A stretch of DNA of 14,388 nt, from assembly GCA_944331945.1 (NCBI GenBank), contig CALVJC010000008.1, positions 1 to 14,388 of the forward strand. Direction: 5' to 3'. The translations under genes were made by a program, and so were the position numbers. The stretch comes from an uncultured Bacilli bacterium (GTDB lineage Bacteria > Bacillota_I > Bacilli_A > RF39 > UBA660). The stretch's first letter is position 1; the number at the start of each line of letters is the position of its first letter. This document shows positions 1 to 5,558 of this stretch, one piece after another. The notes beneath the pieces are model-generated. The model searched no databases. It had not been told where the DNA came from and saw nothing but the letters and a program-made list of their open reading frames with translations.

Positions 1-1
1 A

Positions 2-124
2 GAATCGATTCGTGAAACCATTGCCTTCCCAATGAGTGCCTCAGGAGCCGATAACTTAATGGAAGCGCCAAGTGAAGTCAGTGAAATGCAATTAAGAGAA
101 GCGCATATCAAAGTAAGAGACTAA
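2..124 (+). CDS. aspS: Aspartate-tRNA ligase, C-terminal end (partial)
   Basis: This is the last 40 codons of an open frame entering from the left edge and ending at TAA 122-124. The tail reads ETIAFPMSASGADNLMEAPS then SEVSEMQLREAHIKVRD. It matches the conserved end of bacterial AspRS, where an IAFP segment is followed by an APS segment and a final helix ending in a HIKVR-like motif. AspRS is a cytosolic class II synthetase that attaches aspartate to tRNA-Asp. The visible part is the end of the catalytic domain; the anticodon-binding domain and most class II motifs lie outside the window. The gene is followed at once by a strong hairpin that starts inside the stop codon, so transcription probably ends here. 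The family call rests on a short tail, but the match is distinctive. Confidence 0.88.
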   Translation, partial: ESIRETIAFPMSASGADNLMEAPSEVSEMQLREAHIKVRD

Positions 125-157
125 AAAGCAAGAGAACCATTAGTTCTCCTGCTTTTT
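123..157. terminator. Two-way intrinsic terminator between aspS and the HD gene
   Basis: AAAAAGCAAGAGAAC (123-137) pairs with 143-157 across a CATTA loop, giving 15 paired positions with one mismatch. T runs on either strand let it work both ways. It begins within the aspS stop codon. Its right arm is also the last codons of the HD gene on the minus strand. Confidence 0.85.
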
Positions 158-907
158 ATATTTTAAAATGCTTGTTCTTAAATATTCACATTCTTCTTTG
201 TCTTTGACTTGAAAGAAAGTAAGAAAGGTATCAATAATATTGTTTATCGTATCTTCCGTTACTTGCGTTTTACTTACTTCAAAGTTCAGATCATAAACAA
301 AAGCTAAAATAGCAGCCAGCTTATCCAATGCGGTTTGGCGATGAGAATTTGTAACTAAATGCCGTTGATCAAATTCTTGTTTGACAAGAGGATTTAATTT
401 CGCTCCTTCGACATAAGGAAGCTCGTAAAAATTATTGAGATGAGGATCATGACTTGCTAGATAAAAAAGATCGAGCTTATCCGCATCTTTGATCGCTTTA
501 CAATAAATTTCTTCTTGCTTTGTGAGGGAAGAGGGAAGTTCCATCTTATTATGATAGAAAATGGCTTTTTTAATAATTTCATCGTATTGATGGGTATCAA
601 TGAAGTCTTCTATTACATTTTCATCAAAAAGTACTTTTACTCCATATTCGGCATGATCCATTTTTTTGTTATCGAAAGAACTATGTTGTACACTGAATTG
701 TTTAAAACGGCCAATGTCATGAAGATAGCCAATCAAAATAAGAAGCTTTTTTTCTTCTTCTGTTTGAAAAAGGGCTTCTGCTATTTTTTTACAATTTTCC
801 ATCACGCGTAAGGAATGATAATATTTTCTTTTAATATTGATATCTTCTAAATCAAATTGCTTTCCATAAGTTTGAAAAGCTTGCTCCATTCTAGTAAGAT
901 CTAACAT
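140..907 (-). CDS. HD-domain phosphohydrolase
   Basis: This is a 255-residue cytosolic protein with the metal-binding pattern of the HD superfamily: H31, the H63-D64 doublet in YLHDIGRF, H85, H119 in FYHNK and D143 in KDADKLD. Family members are metal-dependent phosphohydrolases or phosphodiesterases acting on nucleotides or similar substrates. The substrate cannot be read from sequence. All expected ligands are present, so it should be active. The start ATG at 907 sits about 7 nt after AGGAGA. That site overlaps the TAG stop of the RNase HIII gene just upstream (8 nt between the genes), so the two are very likely cotranscribed and translationally coupled. The last residues (KKQEN) are encoded in one arm of the terminator shared with aspS. 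HD class is confident; the specific role is unknown. Confidence 0.85.
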   Translation of the reverse strand: MLDLTRMEQAFQTYGKQFDLEDINIKRKYYHSLRVMENCKKIAEALFQTEEEKKLLILIGYLHDIGRFKQFSVQHSSFDNKKMDHAEYGVKVLFDENVIEDFIDTHQYDEIIKKAIFYHNKMELPSSLTKQEEIYCKAIKDADKLDLFYLASHDPHLNNFYELPYVEGAKLNPLVKQEFDQRHLVTNSHRQTALDKLAAILAFVYDLNFEVSKTQVTEDTINNIIDTFLTFFQVKDKEECEYLRTSILKYKKQEN

Positions 908-915
908 AATTTCTC

Positions 916-1827
916 CTAAAAAATCATCGTTTTTAATATTTTTTGCGTATTTTTAAAATTGTATTTCGCGACATCTTTCAGTTTTTCTTCCCCATACTTT
1001 GCTACTAACTCTTCGCCAATCTTATCAACATCAGCTCCTGCTCCCTTAGGAAGGGGAAGAGAAACTTCATCACAGAGTTTATCAAATTCTTTTAAAAAGA
1101 TATAACGACTGATCATCGAAGCAGAAGCGACTGCCAAGTTTTTATCTTCGGCTTTTGTCATAAAGGTAATTCCTTTTTGAATATCTTTAGCTTCTTTAAT
1201 ATAATCATAGTATCTTGCTTCTCTTGCAAACTCATCGACAATAATATAATCGACTTCTGGCTTCAACTCATTCATAATTTGATAGAGCACTTTATTATGC
1301 ATAATCGCTTTTATTTTATTCATATTAAAGTCATGAGAATATTTTTCGTTATATTCTTTATTAGTGAGAATCAAACTGCGATAGGGAATTCTTTGAATTA
1401 ACTGAGGAACAATTTTTAGAATCATTTCATCCGTTACTTTCTTACTATCTTTAATTCCTAAACTCTCTAAAAAAGAGATATCTTCTTTCTTTACATAAGT
1501 CGCCGTTACAACAATTGGACCAAAATAGTCCCCAGTTCCCACTTCATCACTACCAACCGAAGAACATTGATAAAATTTTTTATCTTCGGCTTTTTGTTTC
1601 TTCTTATCCACTTTGCTCTGTCCATCAATTTCACGCCACATAGCCGCATCCACATCCGCACTTTTCCCTTGGAACATTACTTTTCCCGATTCATACATCG
1701 TAATGGTCGTATCCATATCAACGGCCTGAAAAACGACATAAGGAATTTTTTTATCTTTCATCTTATCTTTGTAATAATCTAACATTTTTTCTTTTGTTTT
1801 TTCACTAATTCGAATTACTTCATTCAT
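916..1827 (-). CDS. rnhC: Ribonuclease HIII
   Basis: This 303-residue enzyme cuts the RNA strand of RNA-DNA hybrids in the cytosol, removing R-loops and replication primers. The N-terminal ~70 residues fit the TBP-like substrate-binding domain typical of type HIII, including a YESGKVMFQGKSA segment. The catalytic domain carries GSDEVGTGDYFGP (D94, E95), the SLGIKDSKKV motif, D198 in IIVDEF and E227 before the AVASASMISR motif, giving the HIII-type D-E-D-E site. Length is close to the usual ~310. I place the start at ATG 1827. An in-frame GTG at 1836 and an ATG at 1833 exist, but they lie inside the AGGTGATG stretch that best serves as ribosome binding site. The gene is first in an operon with the HD gene and is read from an extended -10 promoter just upstream. 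Confidence 0.95.
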   Translation of the reverse strand: MNEVIRISEKTKEKMLDYYKDKMKDKKIPYVVFQAVDMDTTITMYESGKVMFQGKSADVDAAMWREIDGQSKVDKKKQKAEDKKFYQCSSVGSDEVGTGDYFGPIVVTATYVKKEDISFLESLGIKDSKKVTDEMILKIVPQLIQRIPYRSLILTNKEYNEKYSHDFNMNKIKAIMHNKVLYQIMNELKPEVDYIIVDEFAREARYYDYIKEAKDIQKGITFMTKAEDKNLAVASASMISRYIFLKEFDKLCDEVSLPLPKGAGADVDKIGEELVAKYGEEKLKDVAKYNFKNTQKILKTMIF

Positions 1828-1844
1828 TTTCATCACCTAACATT

Positions 1845-1873
1845 AGTATAACATATATTAGAAGGAGAGAAAA
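1845..1873 (-). promoter_or_regulatory. Extended -10 promoter for rnhC-HD
   Basis: On the minus strand TGTTATACT (1853-1845) is an extended -10 element. A weak -35 TTTTCT lies 17 nt further upstream (1873-1868). Transcription would start about 7 nt later, almost directly at the AGGTGA ribosome binding site, so the leader is very short. Confidence 0.55.
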
Positions 1874-1951
1874 CACTACTCACGCCTCTTTAAAATATGT
1901 CAAATATGTAAATTTTTTCTTTTCTTCATAGTATTTCTTCCTCTTTCAGGA

Positions 1952-1957
1952 TATAAT
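1952..1957 (+). promoter_or_regulatory. -10 element for cvpA-trxA
   Basis: A consensus TATAAT lies 24 nt before the cvpA ATG, with AAGGAG (1966-1971) between. No good -35 hexamer is seen at 16-18 nt and there is no TG extension. It stands back to back with the rnhC promoter in a 154-nt divergent region. Confidence 0.45.
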
Positions 1958-1981
1958 AAGATTAGAAGGAGTAGTAGAAGT

Positions 1982-2689
1982 ATGAATATTGTTGATGTTG
2001 TCATTATTTTATGTATTGCCTTAGTTGGAGTCATTGGTCTAAAAAGAGGTATCATTAAAGAGGCTGTTGTTCTAGTTGGGACCATTATCGTTGTTGCGAT
2101 TGCCTTCTGGTTAAAAGATCCTTTCGCTGCCTTTCTCTGCGATCATTTGCCTTTTTTCCATCTGAGGAGTAATCTAGGAGGCTTAGTTTCATTAAATATT
2201 ATTCTCTATCAATTAGTAGCCTTCTTACTACTAGTAATTCTCTTGCTATTTATCTTACGTGTTTTGATTCGCATTTCGGGCTTTTTAAGCAAAATTGTCA
2301 ATGCGACCATTATTTTAGCTTTCCCGAATAAGATTTTAGGTCTTTTATTAGGACTTGTCGAAGGCTACGTTTTAGTATTTATCGCTTTAAATATTATTGC
2401 GGTTCCTCTAGGAGACAATAACCTATTTATTGATTCTTCCGTTCGACAATTTATCATGAATGAAAGTCCTATTTTAAAAGATCAATTCGGAGGAATTAAC
2501 CACGCCTTAGAAGATATTATGACTATGGAAAAAAGCGATAATCAAAATGAAAATGATTTGAAAGTCATCGATACCATTTTAAAATATAAGGTAGTATCGG
2601 TAGACTTTATAGACGATGTAAAAGCGACTGGTAAAATCGATAGCATTGAAGGAGTCGATGCCATCATAGACAAATATAGGGAGGAATAA
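1982..2689 (+). CDS. cvpA: CvpA family membrane protein
   Basis: This is a 235-residue integral membrane protein. The N-terminal half is strongly hydrophobic with about four membrane segments (roughly residues 4-20, 27-45, 70-100 and 122-142). The opening NIVDVVIILCIALVGVIGLK, followed by RGIIKEAV, is the typical CvpA start (N-x-x-D near the N-terminus, then G-x-x-x-G). The last ~90 residues are polar and probably cytosolic. Family members are small inner-membrane proteins named after a colicin V production factor; their biochemical role is not settled. The gene is 2 nt from trxA, whose ribosome binding site GGAGGAA lies in the cvpA 3' end, so they form an operon. In Bacillus a CvpA homologue also lies near rnhC. 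Start ATG has AAGGAG 10 nt upstream. Confidence 0.85.
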   Translation: MNIVDVVIILCIALVGVIGLKRGIIKEAVVLVGTIIVVAIAFWLKDPFAAFLCDHLPFFHLRSNLGGLVSLNIILYQLVAFLLLVILLLFILRVLIRISGFLSKIVNATIILAFPNKILGLLLGLVEGYVLVFIALNIIAVPLGDNNLFIDSSVRQFIMNESPILKDQFGGINHALEDIMTMEKSDNQNENDLKVIDTILKYKVVSVDFIDDVKATGKIDSIEGVDAIIDKYREE

Positions 2690-2691
2690 AG

Positions 2692-2994
2692 ATGACATAT
2701 TTAGAAAAAGAACAAGATTTTGAAAAATTAATTGCCAAAGGAGATGTCCTTGTTGACTTTTTTGCCACCTGGTGTGGACCTTGTAAAATGTTAAGTCCTG
2801 TGTTAGAAGAGTTGAGTGATCACTTTGAACGAGTAAAAGTCGTAAAAGTCGATATTGATCAATTTGAAGACTTAACAAGACGTCATGGTATTATGAGTGT
2901 ACCGACGATGGAAGTATATAAAGATGGAAAATTAGTGAAAAAAGAAGCGGGATACCGAGATTATGAAACCATTGCTTCCTGGTTTTTACGTTAA
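2692..2994 (+). CDS. trxA: Thioredoxin
   Basis: This is a 100-residue single-domain cytosolic thioredoxin that reduces protein disulfides with electrons from thioredoxin reductase. The canonical active site ATWCGPCK is present with C28 and C31. The cis-proline loop MSVPT (P71) and the buried Asp in VDFFA (D22) are also conserved. Length matches the usual ~105 residues. It has no signal peptide or membrane segment. It follows cvpA by 2 nt with GGAGGAA as ribosome binding site and is closed by a strong terminator that begins in its stop codon. The gene could be a second thioredoxin paralogue rather than the main TrxA, since the rest of the genome is not visible. Confidence 0.93.
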   Translation: MTYLEKEQDFEKLIAKGDVLVDFFATWCGPCKMLSPVLEELSDHFERVKVVKVDIDQFEDLTRRHGIMSVPTMEVYKDGKLVKKEAGYRDYETIASWFLR

Positions 2995-3017
2995 AAACTA
3001 GACCTCTAGTTTTTTTC
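2993..3017 (+). terminator. Intrinsic terminator of cvpA-trxA
   Basis: AAAAACTAG (2993-3001) pairs perfectly with CTAGTTTTT (3006-3014) over an ACCT loop and is followed by more T. It overlaps the last two bases of the trxA stop codon. Confidence 0.88.
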
Positions 3018-3062
3018 TTTTTCTTTCCTTAATTTCTACATAATTCTCCCATAATCTTTTAG

Positions 3063-3068
3063 TATGAT
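3063..3068 (+). promoter_or_regulatory. Possible -10 element for the small thioredoxin-fold gene
   Basis: TATGAT lies about 10 nt before the AAAGGAGG of the next gene. Between the upstream terminator (ending about 3017) and this gene it is the best -10 candidate. No clear -35 is visible and it lacks a TG extension, so confidence is low. Confidence 0.35.
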
Positions 3069-3077
3069 GAATACATG

Positions 3078-3096
3078 AAAGGAGGAGGATAATATC
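3078..3096 (+). promoter_or_regulatory. Strong ribosome binding site leading to an AUC codon
   Basis: AAAGGAGG (3078-3085), extended to AAAGGAGGAGG, is followed after 8 nt by ATC at 3094. The frame is closed by TGA at 3076-3078, and no ATG, GTG or TTG occurs in it before ATG 3133, which is 45 nt past the site. The site therefore points to AUC as the start codon. A mini frame (ATG 3075, encoding MKGGG, stop TAA 3090-3092) also spans this site and ends just before the AUC. Confidence 0.75.
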
Positions 3097-3348
3097 GAAA
3101 TAAAACTAATTGGTGCGAATTGTAGTAATGGCATGAAATTAAAAAAAGAACTAAGACGTGCCATAGAAAATCAAGAAGTAGAAATTAGACTAACCGAACA
3201 AAATGATGAAAAAGAAAAAAAGAAATATAATATTCAAAATATCCCAGCTCTTATCATTGGTGACAATGTCGTTAGTCAAGGAAAAGTATTAAGTGAACGT
3301 GAAATTTCTAAGTTAATTACCCAAAATTTATACAGTAATGCAGTTTAA
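3094..3348 (+). CDS. Small thioredoxin-fold protein with CxxG site, AUC start
   Basis: From AUC 3094 this gives 84 residues reading (M)EIKLIGANCSNGMKLKKEL at the front and IPALIIGDNVVSQGKV near the end. The layout fits a minimal thioredoxin/glutaredoxin fold: first beta strand, active-site turn at C10, helix, then a cis-proline strand at P51 and a closing helix. It most resembles the Thioredoxin_3 group (short redox proteins of about 80 residues). The usual CxxC is C-S-N-G here, so only the first cysteine remains. That suggests monothiol or binding chemistry rather than disulfide reduction. Starting at ATG 3133 would delete the first strand and C10, which supports the AUC start. It stands alone between two terminators, next to trxA. 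Fold assignment is moderately confident; the partner is unknown. Confidence 0.72.
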   Translation: MEIKLIGANCSNGMKLKKELRRAIENQEVEIRLTEQNDEKEKKKYNIQNIPALIIGDNVVSQGKVLSEREISKLITQNLYSNAV

Positions 3349-3361
3349 TTGATATAGATTG

Positions 3362-3388
3362 GAAAAAGGCTTCGGTCTTTTTCTTTTT
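3362..3388 (+). terminator. Intrinsic terminator with UUCG loop
   Basis: GAAAAAGGC (3362-3370) pairs with GTCTTTTTC (3375-3383), including one G-U pair, around a C(UUCG)G tetraloop, followed by TTTTT. It ends the small thioredoxin-fold transcript 14 nt after its stop. Confidence 0.9.
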
Positions 3389-3389
3389 G

Positions 3390-3398
3390 TGGTATAAT
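3390..3398 (+). promoter_or_regulatory. Extended -10 promoter for the XRE membrane regulator
   Basis: TGGTATAAT is a consensus extended -10 immediately after the terminator T run. The -35 position falls inside the terminator and is not consensus. Transcription from here would make a leader of about 90 nt before the gene. Confidence 0.6.
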
Positions 3399-3408
3399 TT
3401 AGAAAAAG

Positions 3409-3454
3409 CAACGGAAAGTTGACAAAAAACAACCGAAAATTGGTGGGTTGCAAC
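3409..3454 (+). promoter_or_regulatory. Structured leader with alternating CAAC/GTTG segments
   Basis: Five short complementary segments follow each other: CAAC 3409-3412, GTTG 3418-3421, CAACC 3430-3434, GGTTG 3446-3450 and CAAC 3451-3454. Each can pair with the next, giving mutually exclusive hairpins. The last two join to the perfect palindrome GTTGCAAC (3447-3454). It may be an RNA switch, or an operator bound by the XRE protein encoded just downstream. No known riboswitch consensus is recognised. Confidence 0.35.
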
Positions 3455-3494
3455 AAGACTTTTTAGTAAGCTTTACATTGAGGTGACGGAAATT

Positions 3495-4889
3495 ATGAAA
3501 TTTCAAGAAAATTTACAAAAACTGCGCAAAGAGGCTCACTTATCCCAAGAAGCTCTTGCCGAAAAATTAAATGTAACAAGACAATCTGTTTCCAAATGGG
3601 AAAGTGGAGCCAGTTATCCAGAAATGGATAAACTATTAGCTTTATGTGATATCTTTCAAGTTGAACTAGACACTCTTCTAAATAAAGATGTCGATAACAA
3701 AGAAAAAAAGGAAGAAAGGAAAACAGAATCAAAGAACCCTTTCTTACAAAAAATTGATCGGGCGATGAAAAAAATCATCTATTTCTTTTCATCCATGAAA
3801 GGAAAAGATCTCGCTTCTTTTCTCTTAACCGTTTTTCTTTTGATTCTAGTGATTGCTTTTTGTCAGATTCCCTTTTTCTTCCTTCTTGATTTATTAAAAC
3901 GCTTTATCTTTTCACCAATTGGAGGCGTCGTAGGACCTACCTTAAGCAATATCTTTACCGTTCTTTTTGATATTTTTTATATTATCTTTTCGCTTTTATT
4001 ATTCTTCTACGTTTTAAAATTAAAATATTTTGATTCCATTGTAATAAAAGAGGAGAAAGAAGTAGAACCAGAAAAGCCAGAAATCACGGTACCAAACAAG
4101 AAAAAAGAGGTTATCGTGGAAAAAGAACAAACATCTTCTTTTGGTTTTTCCTTACTCACTTTGATTCTAAAAGGAATTACCTTGTTTCTTCTCATTCCTC
4201 TTAGTATTTGGAATTTATTTTCCATTGTAATTTTTGGATTATCTTTGAGCTTTCTTTTACAAGGATTCCCTCTTTGGGGAATCGTCTTATGTTTTTTTGC
4301 CATCCTTTTACTTAGTTTATTACTAGCGGATTTTCTTTCTCGTTTCCTATTCAACAAAAAAATTCCCGCCAAGCGTTTTAGAGTTTCTTTCATTATCGCT
4401 CTTGCCGCCCTAACGATTGGTAGTGTTTCTATCGGATTAGAAGTTTCGCAAATTAATTTTACCAATGGAATCCCTGAAAATGTTACAGAAAAAAAAGATA
4501 CCTATACCTTTCCGATGGAAGAAGACTTTAATACAACTGGTGTAACCTTAAGTGATAATTATTATTATTTTAATGATATTTATGAAGCCGATGAAAGTCT
4601 TCGAAATGAAGTCAAAGTCGTGGTTTCTTACTATGATATTGAGCTCTTAGGAGAAGTAGAAGTAACGATGAATAACCATACGCTTCATGCTTATCGAAGC
4701 AAAGAAGGGGCTTCCTTTCAGCTTGAAAGATTATTAAAGCAATTGAAAAAAGATTTACAAAAAGATACGATTTATAATTATGACCAGCTAAGAAACGTAA
4801 AAATTACGATTTCTTCAAGCAGTGAAAATTTAAAGAAAATAGAAGAAAATAATAAAGAATTAGAAAATGCGATTTTATCAAATAGTTAA
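3495..4889 (+). CDS. XRE-family regulator with membrane core and outside domain
   Basis: This 464-residue protein opens with a complete HTH_3/XRE DNA-binding domain (residues ~5-62: LRKEAHLSQEALAEKLNVTR, then QSVSKWESG and P42). A basic linker leads to hydrophobic segments at about 104-130, 145-175, 215-265, 270-290 and 300-318, split by a charged stretch near 183-213. The last ~145 residues are polar and probably outside the cell; they end in a Lys/Asn-rich, Glu-rich tail. The layout suggests a one-component regulator that senses the envelope and acts on DNA from the membrane. The signal is unknown. I use ATG 3495; the in-frame GTG at 3483 is part of the GAGGTGA ribosome binding site. The gene is monocistronic with its own promoter and leader, so self-regulation is plausible. 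HTH is certain, topology approximate. Confidence 0.82.
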   Translation: MKFQENLQKLRKEAHLSQEALAEKLNVTRQSVSKWESGASYPEMDKLLALCDIFQVELDTLLNKDVDNKEKKEERKTESKNPFLQKIDRAMKKIIYFFSSMKGKDLASFLLTVFLLILVIAFCQIPFFFLLDLLKRFIFSPIGGVVGPTLSNIFTVLFDIFYIIFSLLLFFYVLKLKYFDSIVIKEEKEVEPEKPEITVPNKKKEVIVEKEQTSSFGFSLLTLILKGITLFLLIPLSIWNLFSIVIFGLSLSFLLQGFPLWGIVLCFFAILLLSLLLADFLSRFLFNKKIPAKRFRVSFIIALAALTIGSVSIGLEVSQINFTNGIPENVTEKKDTYTFPMEEDFNTTGVTLSDNYYYFNDIYEADESLRNEVKVVVSYYDIELLGEVEVTMNNHTLHAYRSKEGASFQLERLLKQLKKDLQKDTIYNYDQLRNVKITISSSSENLKKIEENNKELENAILSNS

Positions 4890-5470
4890 ATATCTTTTCC
4901 TTTGGGAATTAGAGTAGGGGTGCAATATTCTAACGCAACTTCTTGCATCAATTCTAATTCTTTTTTTGTGACATAATAGACAAGATGACATTTCTCATCA
5001 TAATATTTATTCTTTTTTCTTAACGTTTGAAACATTCTCTCTAATTTTTTCTCTTCTTGATAGGAGCAAGAAATAGTGACTTCATATCCAGGCTCTACTT
5101 CTTGTTTTGATGCCAGTTCCAAAGCATGTTGAACGCCACTCGTATAAGCTTTAATCAACCCTCCGGGTCCAAGCTTGATCCCCCCAAAATAACGAACCGT
5201 AACCGCTAAAATTTGAACCATATCTTGTTTCTCCAATACCGTTAACATCGGAGCTCCTGCTGTTTTGGCCGGTTCGCGATCATCACTCATGCCTTTTTCT
5301 TGTTCTAGCCGAAAAGCATAACAATAATGATTCGCTTTCGGATATTCTCTTTTTACTTTTTCTAAATACGTTTTGATCTCTTCCTTTGATTTCACTAGGA
5401 AAAGGAGAGTAATAAACTTAGAATGTTTGATTTCTTCTTGATAAATTTCTTCTTTTAAAATAATTTTCAT
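4886..5470 (-). CDS. yigZ: YigZ/IMPACT family protein
   Basis: This is a 194-residue cytosolic protein of the UPF0029/IMPACT family. It shows the hallmark motifs KHSKFI (residues 15-20), GMSDDREPAKTAGAP, and VRYFGGIKLGPGGLIKAYT, followed by the C-terminal domain of about 65 residues. Eukaryotic IMPACT restrains the GCN2 kinase; the role of bacterial YigZ/YvyE proteins is not well defined. Length is near the family's ~205. I use ATG 5470; an in-frame GTG at 5482 overlaps the GGTGAAG ribosome binding site. It is convergent with the XRE regulator, and the two stops overlap on TTAA (4886-4889). It is divergent from the AI-2E-family gene, with a -10-like TATAAT at 5496-5491 on the minus strand. 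Confidence 0.93.
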   Translation of the reverse strand: MKIILKEEIYQEEIKHSKFITLLFLVKSKEEIKTYLEKVKREYPKANHYCYAFRLEQEKGMSDDREPAKTAGAPMLTVLEKQDMVQILAVTVRYFGGIKLGPGGLIKAYTSGVQHALELASKQEVEPGYEVTISCSYQEEKKLERMFQTLRKKNKYYDEKCHLVYYVTKKELELMQEVALEYCTPTLIPKGKDI

Positions 5471-5490
5471 TTTCTTCACCACATATATTT

Positions 5491-5496
5491 ATTATA
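5491..5496 (-). promoter_or_regulatory. -10 element for yigZ
   Basis: TATAAT on the minus strand, about 20 nt before the yigZ ATG. No convincing -35 is seen. It faces away from the promoter of the neighbouring membrane protein. Confidence 0.4.
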
Positions 5497-5526
5497 TAAA
5501 ATCACTTTATAAAATACTAGTGGTTG

Positions 5527-5535
5527 TGTTATACT
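5527..5535 (+). promoter_or_regulatory. Extended -10 promoter for the AI-2E-family gene
   Basis: TGTTATACT is identical to the 9-mer used by rnhC on the other strand. The hexamer 17 nt upstream is TTATAA (5507-5512), a weak -35. AAGGAG (5542-5547) and GAGG (5551-5554) follow before the ATG. Confidence 0.55.
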
Positions 5536-5558
5536 AACTAGAAGGAGCGTGAGGGAAT

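Noticed and set aside
2579..2878. A 99-codon minus-strand frame across the cvpA-trxA junction
   Set aside because: It overlaps two well-supported genes and has no recognisable motif.
3075..3092. Mini frame MKGGG as a real leader peptide
   Set aside because: It has no ribosome binding site of its own and only spells the AAAGGAGGAGG site. It is noted as a possible reinitiation aid but not called as a gene.
3419..3424. TTGACA as a consensus -35 box before the XRE gene
   Set aside because: There is no -10 at 16-18 nt downstream (the position reads GGTGGG). The match sits in the leader.
4007..4465. A 152-codon open frame on the minus strand inside the XRE regulator gene
   Set aside because: It is the mirror of membrane and lysine-rich coding sequence, has no ribosome binding site or family-like motif, and the + gene is clearly real.
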